Origin: Bradyrhizobium sp. SZCCT0153
GTDB lineage: Bacteria > Pseudomonadota > Alphaproteobacteria > Rhizobiales > Xanthobacteraceae
Length of the DNA stretch: 64,000 nt
NCBI RefSeq assembly: GCF_018129995.1
Contig: NZ_JAFCKS010000009.1
Span: 124,001-188,000 of the forward strand
Direction of reading: 5' to 3'
Part shown: in pieces, positions 8,778 to 17,512 of the stretch
How positions within the stretch are numbered: position 1 is the first letter of the stretch
Layout of the letters: each line of letters starts with the position of its first letter
Program-made: the position numbers and the translations under genes
Notes under the pieces: generated by a model
The model's database searches: none
Told to the model about the DNA's origin: nothing
The model's input: only the letters and a program-made list of their open reading frames with translations

Positions 8778-9368
8778 ATGAGCGCCGAACAGTCGCCCAA
8801 AATCGTGATTGTCGACGTGAGCCCGATCCGGGCCGCGATCCTCCAGGAGGGGCTGCGGGAGGCCGGGTTCACGCAGGTCGTCCATATCAGCGAGATGCAG
8901 AGCCTGCTGGCCCGTATTTATGCGGTCGACCCCGACATCATCCTGATCGATCTGGAAAACCCCAGCCGCGACGTGCTGGAGGCGATGTTCCAGGTCAGCC
9001 GCGCCGTGAAGCGTCCGATCGCGATGTTCGTGGACCAAAGTGATTCAGCCTCGATCCAGGCCTCGGTCGAGGCGGGGGTCTCTGCCTACATCGTCGACGG
9101 GCTGAAGAAGGAGCGCATCAAGCCGATCCTCGACCTCTGCGTGTCCCGCTTCAACGCCTTCGCCAAGCTCCAGGAGGAGCTCGAGCGCACCAAGTCGCAG
9201 CTCGAGGACCGCAAGGTCATCGAGAAGGCCAAGGGCATCCTGATGAAGGTGAAAGGCCTCAACGAGGACGAGGCTTATGTGCTGCTGCGCTCCACTGCGA
9301 TGCGCGAGAAGAAGAAAATCGGCGAGATCGCCCAGTCGATCATCACCGCGTCGGAGATGCTGAAATGA
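8778..9368 (+). CDS. nasT: Nitrate-responsive ANTAR antiterminator NasT
   Basis: A 196-residue response-regulator-like protein with an N-terminal receiver domain and a C-terminal ANTAR RNA-binding domain (KVIEKAKGILMKVKGLNEDE, residues about 148-168). NasT binds leader RNA of nitrate assimilation genes and prevents termination when released by NasS. Its stop overlaps the nasS start (ATGA), so the two proteins are made together. The target is likely nirA just downstream. Confidence 0.93.
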   Translation: MSAEQSPKIVIVDVSPIRAAILQEGLREAGFTQVVHISEMQSLLARIYAVDPDIILIDLENPSRDVLEAMFQVSRAVKRPIAMFVDQSDSASIQASVEAGVSAYIVDGLKKERIKPILDLCVSRFNAFAKLQEELERTKSQLEDRKVIEKAKGILMKVKGLNEDEAYVLLRSTAMREKKKIGEIAQSIITASEMLK

Positions 9369-10528
9369 CCGCTCCCCTCCGCATCGGGTTCATTCCGCTG
9401 GTCGATGCCGCCGCCCTGATCGTCGCCGTCGACAAGGGCTTTGCTGCCGCCGAGGGGCTCGAGGTCGAACTGGTGCGCGAGGTGTCCTGGTCCAACGTCC
9501 GCGACAAGCTCAATATCGGCCTGTTCGACGCTGCGCATCTGCTGGCGCCGGTGGCGATCGCGTCCTCGCTTGGGCTCGGTCACGTCAAGGTGCCGATCGC
9601 CGCACCCTTCAATCTCGGCATCAACGGCAATGCGATCACCGTGTCGCCGGCGCTCCATGCCGCGCTGATGGAGGAGATCGACGGCGATCGCTTCGATCCG
9701 CTCGTGACCGCGAAAGCGCTGGCGAAGGTGGTCGCCAAGCGCCGCAAGGCAGGGGCCGATCCGCTGACCTTCGGCATGACCTTCCCGTTCTCGACCCACA
9801 ATTACCAATTGCGGTTCTGGATGGCCGCGGCCGGCATCGATCCGGACGAGGACGTGCGCCTCGTCGTGCTGCCGCCGCCTTACATGGTCGACAGTCTCGC
9901 CAATGGCCATGTCGATGCGTTCTGCGTCGGTGCCCCGTGGAATTCGATCGCGGTCGATCTCGGCATCGGCCACATCCTGCATTTCGTCTCCGACATCCTC
10001 GACCGCGCGGCGGAAAAGGTGCTGGCAGTCCGCCAGGTCTGGGCCGACAAGAATCCGGACGTGGTCGCCAGCCTGGTGCGCGCGGCGGTGAAGGCGGCCG
10101 AGTTCATCGAGCAGCCGGAAAACCGGGCCGAAACGGCGCGGATCCTGGCGCAGCCCGAGCGGATCGGCGTCGATGCCGAAGTCATCCTGCGGAGCCTCAC
10201 GGGACGCCTGAAGATTTCGCCGGACGGCACCGTTCGCGAGAGCGGCAGCTATCTTCTGGTGGGACGCGAGGAGGCAGGGCGCCCCGATCCGGTCCAGGCC
10301 GCCTGGCTCTATGCGCAGATGGTGCGTTGGGGTCAGACAGCGCTGGCGCCCGACGGCGTCAAGACCGCCATGGCCGTTTTCAGGCCCGATCTCTACGACG
10401 CCGCCCTCGGCCGCCGGCCGCCCAGCGAGGCACCAGCGCCGTTCGGGGCATTCGCCGGCCCCACCTTCGATCCCGGCAACATTCAGGGGCATCTGGAAGC
10501 CTTCGACGTTGGTCGCTGGAAGGCTTGA
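9365..10528 (+). CDS. nasS: Nitrate sensor NasS (NrtA/CmpA-like, cytoplasmic)
   Basis: A 387-residue protein homologous to periplasmic nitrate-binding NrtA, but without a signal peptide: the sequence starts MTAPLRIGFIPLVDAAALIV, directly in the first strand of the binding fold. That is the hallmark of NasS, the soluble sensor that holds NasT inactive without nitrate or nitrite. The family stretch MTFPFSTHNYQLRFW is present. Gene order nasT-nasS-nirA supports the role. Confidence 0.9.
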   Translation: MTAPLRIGFIPLVDAAALIVAVDKGFAAAEGLEVELVREVSWSNVRDKLNIGLFDAAHLLAPVAIASSLGLGHVKVPIAAPFNLGINGNAITVSPALHAALMEEIDGDRFDPLVTAKALAKVVAKRRKAGADPLTFGMTFPFSTHNYQLRFWMAAAGIDPDEDVRLVVLPPPYMVDSLANGHVDAFCVGAPWNSIAVDLGIGHILHFVSDILDRAAEKVLAVRQVWADKNPDVVASLVRAAVKAAEFIEQPENRAETARILAQPERIGVDAEVILRSLTGRLKISPDGTVRESGSYLLVGREEAGRPDPVQAAWLYAQMVRWGQTALAPDGVKTAMAVFRPDLYDAALGRRPPSEAPAPFGAFAGPTFDPGNIQGHLEAFDVGRWKA

Positions 10529-10862
10529 TTCGGGCCTGCATCGTTTTTGGGCGTGCTGGATTATCGGCTAAATATTGAGCCGACTGCTCGAATTTCGGGT
10601 GAGTTCCAATGCGAGGATCTTCCGCGGTCACCCGTAATCAACTGAAATTACATACGTTTTTATTTCCAGAAAGCTGGCACGCAACTTGAATGTTGCAGTG
10701 CGGCCAGCCTGTCACAGATGCCTGCTGAGCCAAGTCCCGCAGCAACGAAGCTGACCGGACCGTTAGGTGCAGAGCCGGCTTTTGAGCCAGCCGAGTTCCT
10801 CGCGGGTCGTGCACTTTTCCGTCGATCCCACTCAGGTGGCCGCAGGAGCTTCGTTACCGACC
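10529..10862 (+). promoter_or_regulatory. nirA upstream region: possible sigma-54 promoter and structured leader
   Basis: CTGGCACGCAACTTGAA (10674-10690) resembles a sigma-54 -24/-12 promoter; it has the GG element but A instead of the conserved C at -12. Transcription would begin near 10700 and give a leader of about 160 bases. Within it, AACGAAGCT (10744-10752) is perfectly complementary to AGCTTCGTT (10847-10855). The latter overlaps the AGGAG ribosome binding site (10844-10848). A NasT-responsive leader is expected here from context, but I could not define the paired ANTAR hairpins with certainty. Confidence 0.45.
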
Positions 10863-12644
10863 ATGAAAATCGATACGCTCGCAGTCGACTTTACCGACGA
10901 GCAGAAACGTTACCTCGAAGGCTTCACGACCGGTCTGCAGATCAGCCGCGTCGGTCGCGGTCTCGGTGGTGGCGCCGGCAAGGCGAATGCCGAGCCCACC
11001 GGTCCCGATGCCGTGCACCTCAAGGCGCAGGACAAGGTCATCGCCGCGGGCAAGAAACTCGCCGACCAGGAGAAGGTCAAGCGCGACGAGCATCCCTTCG
11101 ATGCCTATCCGCGGCTGCGTCAGCAGGCGCTCGACAACGCGCCGCCGAGTCCGGCGGACAATTTCCGCTGGCGCTATTACGGCATCTTCTACGTCGCGCC
11201 GACGCAGGATTCCTACATGTGCCGGCTGCGCATCCCGAACGGCATCATGAAGCACTGGCAGCTGTCCGGCCTTGCCGATCTCGCCGACGAACTCTGCGGT
11301 CCGTACAGCCACGCCACGACGCGCGCCAACCTCCAACTGCGCGAGATCCAGCCGAAGAACGCGATCAAGCTGATCGAGGGCATCCAGGACCTCGGTCTGT
11401 GCTCGCGCGGCTCCGGCGCCGACAACATCCGCAACGTCACGGGAACGCCGACGGCCGGCATCGATCCGCAGGAGCTGATCGACACGCGCCCCTACGCGCG
11501 CGAGTGGCACTACCACATCCTCAACGATCGCTCGCTCTACGGCTTGCCGCGAAAGTTCAATGTCGCATTCGACGGCGCCGGCAGGATCGCGGTGCTCGAG
11601 GAGACCAATGACATCGCATTCACCGCATTCGAGGTGAAGGACGGCTTCGGCGTCGAGCCCGGGATCTGGTTTCGCCTCGGCCTCGGCGGCATCACCGGAC
11701 ACAAGGATTTTGCAAAATACTCCGGCATCATCGTCAAGCCGGAGCAGGCGACCGCCGTCGCGGACGCCATCGTGCGCGTGTTCATCGACCATGGCGATCG
11801 CACCAACCGCAACAAGGCGCGGCTGAAATACGTGCTCGATGCGATGGGCCATGACGGCTTTCTGAAACTGGTCGAGGAACGGCTCAAGAGTCCGTTCACG
11901 CGCGTGCCGGAAGAGGCGTTCGCGCCGCGGCCGGCCGCGGATCGCATGGCGCATATCGGGGTGCACAGGCAGAAGCAGGAGGGCCTCAACTGGATCGGCG
12001 TGTCGCTGACGCTCGGCAAAATCAGCTGCGATCAGATGCACGGCCTTGCCAAGGTCGCCCGCGACCTCGGCGACGGAGAGATCCGCCTGACCGTCTGGCA
12101 GAACCTGCTGATCTCTGGGGTGCGCGACGACAATGTCGAGCTTGCGATCGCGGCCATCAAGCAGATCGGGCTCGCGGTCGAAGCCTCGCATATCCGCGCC
12201 GGCCTGATCGCCTGCACCGGCAATGCCGGCTGCCGCTTCGCTGCCTCCAACACCAAGCGTCACGCCGCCGAGATCGGCGACTGGTGCGAGCCGCGCGTTG
12301 CCATGGACAAGCCGGTCAACATCCACGTCACCGGCTGTCATCATTCCTGCGCGCAGCACTATATCAGCGACATCGGGCTGATCGGCGCGCGTGTGCCGAT
12401 CAATGAGGAGGACACGGTGGAGGGCTATCATCTCTTCACCGGTGGCGGGTTCGGCCCCGACGCCGACGTCGGGCAGGAGGTCTACCACGACCTCAAGGCC
12501 GAGGACGCGCCGAAGACGGTCGAAGGACTGCTCAAGGCCTATATCGCCCACCGCTCGTCTCCCGACGAAACTTTCCTCTCCTTTGCGCGCCGCCATGACG
12601 GCGAAACGCTGCGCAAGCTTGCCGATGCACAGGTGTCCGCATGA
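10863..12644 (+). CDS. nirA: Assimilatory (ferredoxin-type) nitrite reductase NirA
   Basis: A 593-residue siroheme/[4Fe-4S] enzyme that reduces nitrite to ammonium with six electrons. Two ferrite-reductase-like halves are present. The four cluster ligands are visible as CTGNAGC (Cys450, Cys456) and CHHSC (Cys492, Cys496). ATG 10863 is preferred over a GTG at 10767 because the family sequence starts after it and AGGAG lies upstream, at a rather long 14-base spacing. Its stop overlaps the start of the flavoprotein gene. Confidence 0.88.
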   Translation: MKIDTLAVDFTDEQKRYLEGFTTGLQISRVGRGLGGGAGKANAEPTGPDAVHLKAQDKVIAAGKKLADQEKVKRDEHPFDAYPRLRQQALDNAPPSPADNFRWRYYGIFYVAPTQDSYMCRLRIPNGIMKHWQLSGLADLADELCGPYSHATTRANLQLREIQPKNAIKLIEGIQDLGLCSRGSGADNIRNVTGTPTAGIDPQELIDTRPYAREWHYHILNDRSLYGLPRKFNVAFDGAGRIAVLEETNDIAFTAFEVKDGFGVEPGIWFRLGLGGITGHKDFAKYSGIIVKPEQATAVADAIVRVFIDHGDRTNRNKARLKYVLDAMGHDGFLKLVEERLKSPFTRVPEEAFAPRPAADRMAHIGVHRQKQEGLNWIGVSLTLGKISCDQMHGLAKVARDLGDGEIRLTVWQNLLISGVRDDNVELAIAAIKQIGLAVEASHIRAGLIACTGNAGCRFAASNTKRHAAEIGDWCEPRVAMDKPVNIHVTGCHHSCAQHYISDIGLIGARVPINEEDTVEGYHLFTGGGFGPDADVGQEVYHDLKAEDAPKTVEGLLKAYIAHRSSPDETFLSFARRHDGETLRKLADAQVSA

Positions 12645-14260
12645 ACCAGATCACCCCTCCGCCGAAACTCGACATCATTCCCGCCAGCGCGCCGTTCTCC
12701 GACGCGCAGCGCTCCTGGCTGAACGGCTTCTTCGCCGGATTGCTGTCCCCTGAGGTGGCCACGCCGTTGTCGGCGGAGCAGGGCGCCGCGGTCATGCAAG
12801 CAGGTGACGGCGATGATGGCGAAGCGCCGTGGCACGACCAGACCATGCCGATCGCCGACCGGATGAAGCTCGCCGAGGGGCGCCCCGTGCGGCGCAAGAT
12901 GATGGCGGCGATGGCGCAGCAGGATTGCGGCCAGTGCGGCTACAATTGCAACGATTATTCGGAGGCGATCGCGGGCCGCAGCGAAGCGCGGCTCAACCTT
13001 TGCGTCCCCGGCGGCAAGGAAACCGCGCGGATGCTGAAGTCGCTGTACGAGGAGCTCGACAAGGCGCCGGCGGCCAAGATGGGTGACAAGGCGTCCGACA
13101 AGCAAGGCGCGGTGGCAGCTCCCGCCGTGACGGTGACGATCGCCGAGCCCGGCCGCTCGCGCGACAATCCCGTCGCAGCGACCTTCCTGTCGCGCCGCCT
13201 TCTCAACAAGGGAAAGTCGGAGAAGGAAACCTATCACGTCGAGTTCGATCTCTCCGAGAGCAAGCTCGACTACATCGTCGGCGACAGTTTTGGTGTGTTC
13301 GCGCGCAACGAGGTCGGTCTGGTCGACCAGATCATCGCGCTGCTCGGCGCCTCCCATACCACCAAGGTCAACGGCAAGACGCTGCGGGAGGTGCTGATCG
13401 ACGACGTCTCGCTGTCGCCGGCGCCCGACACGCTGTTCGAATTGCTGTCCTTCATCACCGGCGGCGCGCAGCGTGAGAAGGCGAGGGCGCTGGCGCAGGG
13501 CGAGGATCCCGATGGCGATGCGGCGACCCTCGATGTCATGGCGGCGCTCCAGAAGTTTTCCGGCACGCGGCCGCATCCCGAGGCGTTCGTCGAGGCGCTG
13601 GAGCCGCTCCAGCCGCGGCTCTACTCGATCTCCTCGTCGCACAATGCAACGCCGGGAAAGCTGTCGCTGACGGTGGACTCCGTGCGCTACATCATCGGCA
13701 AGCGCAAGCGCATTGGCGTCGCCTCGACCTTCCTCGGCGAGCGCATCAATGAGGGCGAAAAGCTCAAGGTCTATGTGCAGAAGGCGCACGGCTTCGGCCT
13801 GCCGCAGGATCCGAAGACGCCTGTCATCATGATCGGTCCCGGCACCGGGATCGCGCCGTTCCGCGCCTTCCTGCTCGACCGCAAGGCGACCGGCGCACCC
13901 GGCAAGAACTGGCTGTTCTTCGGCCATCAGCGCAGCGATTGCGATTTCTTCTACCAGGAGGAGCTGAACGCGATGAAGACCTCGGGGCTCCTGACCCGGA
14001 TGTCGCTGGCCTGGTCGCGCGACGGCGAGAAGAAGTTTTACGTGCAGGACCGCATGCGCGAGGTGGGCCGCGAGGTGTGGACGTGGCTTGCCGAGGGCGC
14101 GCATCTCTATATCTGCGGCGATGCCAAGCGCATGGCCAAGGATGTGGAGCGCGCGCTGGTCGACATCGTCGCCCAGTTCGGAGCACGTTCCACCGACGAA
14201 GCCGTCAGTTTTGTCGCCGAGCTCAAGAAGACCGGTCGCTTCCAGGCCGACGTCTACTAA
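12641..14260 (+). CDS. CysJ-like NADPH flavoprotein reductase with Cys-rich N-terminal motif
   Basis: A 539-residue FAD/NADPH reductase, probably the electron donor to NirA. The N-terminal half has no flavodoxin domain but carries a cysteine cluster (DCGQCGYNC, Cys96, Cys99, Cys103, then LCVPGG near residue 121) that could hold an Fe-S centre. The C-terminal half is the ferredoxin-NADP reductase module: RLYSISSS (FAD), GPGTGIAPFRAFL (NADPH) and a terminal aromatic, Tyr. It overlaps nirA by 4 bp. Databases usually call such proteins sulfite reductase alpha subunit; nitrite reduction is the better inference here. Confidence 0.82.
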   Translation: MNQITPPPKLDIIPASAPFSDAQRSWLNGFFAGLLSPEVATPLSAEQGAAVMQAGDGDDGEAPWHDQTMPIADRMKLAEGRPVRRKMMAAMAQQDCGQCGYNCNDYSEAIAGRSEARLNLCVPGGKETARMLKSLYEELDKAPAAKMGDKASDKQGAVAAPAVTVTIAEPGRSRDNPVAATFLSRRLLNKGKSEKETYHVEFDLSESKLDYIVGDSFGVFARNEVGLVDQIIALLGASHTTKVNGKTLREVLIDDVSLSPAPDTLFELLSFITGGAQREKARALAQGEDPDGDAATLDVMAALQKFSGTRPHPEAFVEALEPLQPRLYSISSSHNATPGKLSLTVDSVRYIIGKRKRIGVASTFLGERINEGEKLKVYVQKAHGFGLPQDPKTPVIMIGPGTGIAPFRAFLLDRKATGAPGKNWLFFGHQRSDCDFFYQEELNAMKTSGLLTRMSLAWSRDGEKKFYVQDRMREVGREVWTWLAEGAHLYICGDAKRMAKDVERALVDIVAQFGARSTDEAVSFVAELKKTGRFQADVY

Positions 14261-14279
14261 GGCGCGGCAGGATGAGCGT

Positions 14280-14365
14280 GAATCGCCCCGGCTGCGCAAG
14301 GCGTGGGCGATTCACCGTCTACTGTGCATGGGGTTGTTTTCGACATTTTTAGCCGGACGACCCAA
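14280..14365 (+). repeat. Dispersed intergenic repeat, copy 1
   Basis: Contains TACTGTGCATGGGGTTGT followed by TTTCGA, which recurs almost exactly at about 48073-48097 in another intergenic region. Before it lies an inverted pair GAATCGCCC / GGGCGATTC. This type of element is, to my recollection, frequent between genes in Bradyrhizobium. No coding function is seen; nothing else is recognised between 14261 and 14543. Confidence 0.6.
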
Positions 14366-14543
14366 ATCAGTTCCAATCGGCTCGAACTTTAACGAATAAG
14401 ATTCTCGAAACCTCGGGGTAAAGAGAATTTGCGCCTGCGACGGGGCGCCTTCAGAGAACCGCCATCGCTATTTCCGCCGCCATCTTGCCTCCCGCCAGGG
14501 TTGATCCTTCATAATCCCGCAAATGGGGCCTTGGAGATCGACC

Positions 14544-14696
14544 ATGCGCGAATTGTCGGCGGAAGCCAGGCTGCACTTCTACGCGCGTTCGCTCTCGCGT
14601 CGGACCGGGGCGAGCATGCAACACGTTGCGCTCTACAGCGCCTTCGCCGTCATCGCGGCCGTCGTGTTCGGCACGCTGTCGGTGCATCCGTTCTGA
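14544..14696 (+). CDS. Small single-span membrane protein (50 aa)
   Basis: A 50-residue frame with a basic N-terminal half (MRELSAEARLHFYARSLSRR) and a hydrophobic C-terminal helix of about 17 residues (residues 28-44). ATG 14544 has GGAG at a good distance (TTGGAGATCGACC). Function is unknown; positive-inside orientation suggests a cytoplasmic N-terminus. It is convergent with pxpA, ending one base before the pxpA stop. Confidence 0.65.
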   Translation: MRELSAEARLHFYARSLSRRTGASMQHVALYSAFAVIAAVVFGTLSVHPF

Positions 14697-15467
14697 TCAC
14701 GCCCCGCGCTTGAACGGCGCCACCTCGATCCCCGCATCCTTCAACGCCTGACGCAGGCCGCGCGCGATGTCGACTGCGCCGGGCGTATCGCCGTGGATGC
14801 AGACCGTGTCCGTGCGCATCTTGATGATTTTGCCGGTGACCGAGACCACCGCGCCGTCCTGCACCATCCGCACCACGCGGTCGGCGATGGCCTTGGCGTC
14901 ATGCAGCACCGCACCGGGCTTCTTGCGCGAGACGAGGTTGCCGTCGTCCTCATAGGCGCGGTCGGCGAACACCTCGTGCACCATCGGCAGGTTGGCGGCT
15001 TCGCCGGCCTTCACCAGCTTCGAATTGGCGAGCACGACGAAGATCAGGCTCTGATCGACCGCCTTGATGCCGGCGGCGATCGCCTTGGCGGTCATGTCGT
15101 CCTCGCAGGCGACGTTGGAGAGCGCGCCATGCGCCTTCACATGCGTCACCTTGTGGCCTGCCGCGGTTGCAATCGCCTGCAGTGCGCCGATCTGGTAGGC
15201 GACGAGGTTCTCGATCTCGGAGGCCTTCAGGCCCGCGATTGGATGGCGGCCAAAACCGTGCAGGTCGCGATAGCCGGGGTGGGCGCCGACCGAGACGCCG
15301 CGCGCCTTCGCCAGCTCGACGGTCCGGCGCATGATGTCGGGGTCGCCGGCATGGAAGCCGCAGGCGACGTTGACCGAGCTCGCCAGCTCGATCATCGCGG
15401 CGTCGTTGCCCATCTCCCACGCGCCAAAACCTTCGCCGAGATCGCAATTGAGATCGACTGTCTTCAT
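14697..15467 (-). CDS. pxpA: 5-oxoprolinase subunit A (LamB/YcsF family)
   Basis: A 256-residue member of the PxpA family, part of the ATP-dependent 5-oxoprolinase complex that opens pyroglutamate to glutamate. The N-terminus VDLNCDLGEGFG and the segment VACGFHAGDP are the family signature. It lies at the end of a pxpB-pxpC-pxpA run on the minus strand, 30 bases after pxpC, supporting one operon. Confidence 0.93.
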   Translation of the reverse strand: MKTVDLNCDLGEGFGAWEMGNDAAMIELASSVNVACGFHAGDPDIMRRTVELAKARGVSVGAHPGYRDLHGFGRHPIAGLKASEIENLVAYQIGALQAIATAAGHKVTHVKAHGALSNVACEDDMTAKAIAAGIKAVDQSLIFVVLANSKLVKAGEAANLPMVHEVFADRAYEDDGNLVSRKKPGAVLHDAKAIADRVVRMVQDGAVVSVTGKIIKMRTDTVCIHGDTPGAVDIARGLRQALKDAGIEVAPFKRGA

Positions 15468-15497
15468 GGTGCTCTCCGCCTGTGGTCTTGTTGTCGT

Positions 15498-16535
15498 TTA
15501 AGGCTCGGCCGCGACCTGCCAGGTCCCGGCGTCGACGGCGCTGACGGCATAGCCCGCGACGTTGGCATCGCTGAGCGCCTCGATATTGAGTGCGACGGTG
15601 TCGGCGGAGCGCAGGCGATCGGGCAGGCCGCGGATGGTTTGTGCGAATTTGCGCGCCTCGTCCTGCGCCTCGGCCATGCTGACCTGCTTGAAGCGGAACG
15701 CGGTTCCTGCCGAAGTCTGCGCGAGGCGGCCGACATCGGCCGTGATCACCGTCGCGATCTTCGGGTAGCCGCCGGAGGTGCCGCGGTCCATCATCAGCGC
15801 GATCGGCGAGCCGTTGCCGGGCACCTGGATGCTGCCGTTGACGGTGCCGTCGGAGACGATGTTGTGGCCGTGCAGATGCTTGATCGCGGGACCTTCGAGC
15901 CGGTAGCCCATGCGGTCGGAGGTCGCCGAGATCTTCCACTCGCTGTCCAGGAACAGCGCCCTGTTGGCGTCGTCGAACTCGTCGTCCTGTGGCCCCAGCA
16001 GGACACGGATCGGACCTGTCGCAGGCTTCGGCAATTCGATCCGCAGCTCAGGCGCTCCGCTCGCGGCATCGACCGTGAATTCGTCACCGGCCTGGAGCGG
16101 GCGCGGGTAGGGGCTGCCGAGACCGGCGCGGGCGTTGACCGCGAGGCTGCCGAACACCGGCTCGCCGCGGATTGCCCCTTCGATCGCGAGATAGGTGAAC
16201 GCACCGCCGCGGGCAAAGCCCAGCGTCAGCGTCTCGCCGTCCTTCAGCGTCAGCGACGTGTCCATGGCGACCGGGCTCCCGGCGACATCCGCATTGCGAG
16301 GCGCGCCGGAAATCGCCACGCGCACGGCACCGTCCTTGGCCGTAAAGGCGGCACCGAACGGGCCGATCTCGACAGCGGCCGCGAACGGCTCGTTGCCGAC
16401 CAGCGTGTTCGCCGCCGCGAGCGACAGACGGTCCATCGCCCCGCTGACCGTCAAGCCGTAGCGCTGCGCGCCGAAACGGCCGCCGTCCTGGACGGAGCTT
16501 GCAGGGCCGATGCTGGCAACCACGAGCCGGCTCAT
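15498..16535 (-). CDS. pxpC: 5-oxoprolinase subunit C
   Basis: A 345-residue protein of the biotin-dependent carboxyltransferase-like (KipA, allophanate hydrolase subunit 2) family. The family start SIGPASSVQDGGRFGAQRYG is near residue 8, and the MDRGTSGGYPKIATV motif is near 240. With PxpB and PxpA it makes pyroglutamate-cleaving enzyme. It overlaps pxpB by 4 bp. Confidence 0.92.
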   Translation of the reverse strand: MSRLVVASIGPASSVQDGGRFGAQRYGLTVSGAMDRLSLAAANTLVGNEPFAAAVEIGPFGAAFTAKDGAVRVAISGAPRNADVAGSPVAMDTSLTLKDGETLTLGFARGGAFTYLAIEGAIRGEPVFGSLAVNARAGLGSPYPRPLQAGDEFTVDAASGAPELRIELPKPATGPIRVLLGPQDDEFDDANRALFLDSEWKISATSDRMGYRLEGPAIKHLHGHNIVSDGTVNGSIQVPGNGSPIALMMDRGTSGGYPKIATVITADVGRLAQTSAGTAFRFKQVSMAEAQDEARKFAQTIRGLPDRLRSADTVALNIEALSDANVAGYAVSAVDAGTWQVAAEP

Positions 16536-17263
16536 GCGATCACCTGCTCGGCGACGATCTCGCCGGCCTCGGCGGCGCGATCCTGCTCCTCGAACGTCTT
16601 GTGGTCGATGGCGAAAAACGTCACGCGATCACCGGGTTCGGTCAGGAAGGTCGGATTGCGGTGGAGCTGATAGGTCCGTACCGGCGTGCGACCCAGCAGG
16701 TGCCAGCCGCTCGGGGCAGCCAGGCATTGGATACCCGCCTGGACGCCGCCGATCGAGATTGTGCCGGCGGGCGTCAGCAGCCGCGGATTCTGCCGCCGCG
16801 ACATATGCAGCGATTTGTCGAGACCACTGAGATAGGACCAGCCCGGCGTGAAGCCGATCATGGCGACCTTGTAGTCGCCGGCCACGTGACGGGCGATGAT
16901 GTCGTCGGGCGTGGTGTTCAGCGCCTTGGCGACATCCTCGAGGTCGATGCCGTGCTCGCCGCCATAGGCGACGGGAATGCGCCAGCGGCGCGCCTTTGTG
17001 GCCGGCGGCAGCGGCTGGCTCGCGAGCGTGAGCAATTTTTCCCCGAGCGCGTCGAAGCCGATCTTGCCGGGATCGTAGTGCACCAGCAGCGAGCGATAGG
17101 TCGGCACGGACTCGGTGATGCCGTCGATGGGACTTGCCGCGATCGCCTTGTCGAGCGCCAGCACGCGCTGGTTGGCCTCGTCGTCGATGGTGCGGCTGAA
17201 CTCGACCGTGACGGCGCTGTCGCCACTGGGCAGAAGGCGGGGCGGGGGAAGCGTCGCGGCCAT
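16532..17263 (-). CDS. pxpB: 5-oxoprolinase subunit B
   Basis: A 243-residue KipI/allophanate hydrolase subunit 1 family protein. The signatures PSGDSAVTVEF near residue 10 and GFTPGWSYL near 155 are present, as is the terminal GDRVTFF segment. It is the first gene of the pxpBCA operon. ATG 17263 has only a weak ribosome binding site. It is divergent from the rraA-like gene, sharing an intergenic region of about 250 bp. Confidence 0.92.
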   Translation of the reverse strand: MAATLPPPRLLPSGDSAVTVEFSRTIDDEANQRVLALDKAIAASPIDGITESVPTYRSLLVHYDPGKIGFDALGEKLLTLASQPLPPATKARRWRIPVAYGGEHGIDLEDVAKALNTTPDDIIARHVAGDYKVAMIGFTPGWSYLSGLDKSLHMSRRQNPRLLTPAGTISIGGVQAGIQCLAAPSGWHLLGRTPVRTYQLHRNPTFLTEPGDRVTFFAIDHKTFEEQDRAAEAGEIVAEQVIA

Positions 17264-17512
17264 GAGCTGTCGAAATCGGCTTCTCGGAAAAGCGCGGGCT
17301 CGACCTTGAGTTCCGCGTCACCCCCTGCTTCGCGTAAATGCGCCCGCAAGTCCAATAAATTAATGCAGGGGGGCGCGATAAAGCCTTGTTATCGCGTCGC
17401 ATAACGGCGCTGCGGCCCTGCATTATTGGGACCCTCTTGGCCCTTGACGCAAAGCGCCGGGCTCGCAAGATGCGCGCGTTCTTTCCCTCCCATCCGGAGC
17501 TCGTCTGTTTCC

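Noticed and set aside
10767..10862. Upstream GTG start giving a 32-residue longer NirA
   Set aside because: The extra residues are not family-like, and ATG 10863 has a ribosome site and the expected N-terminus.
14793..16670. 625-codon plus-strand open frame
   Set aside because: Antisense of pxpA and pxpC, both of which carry clear family motifs; the plus-strand protein has no recognisable domain.
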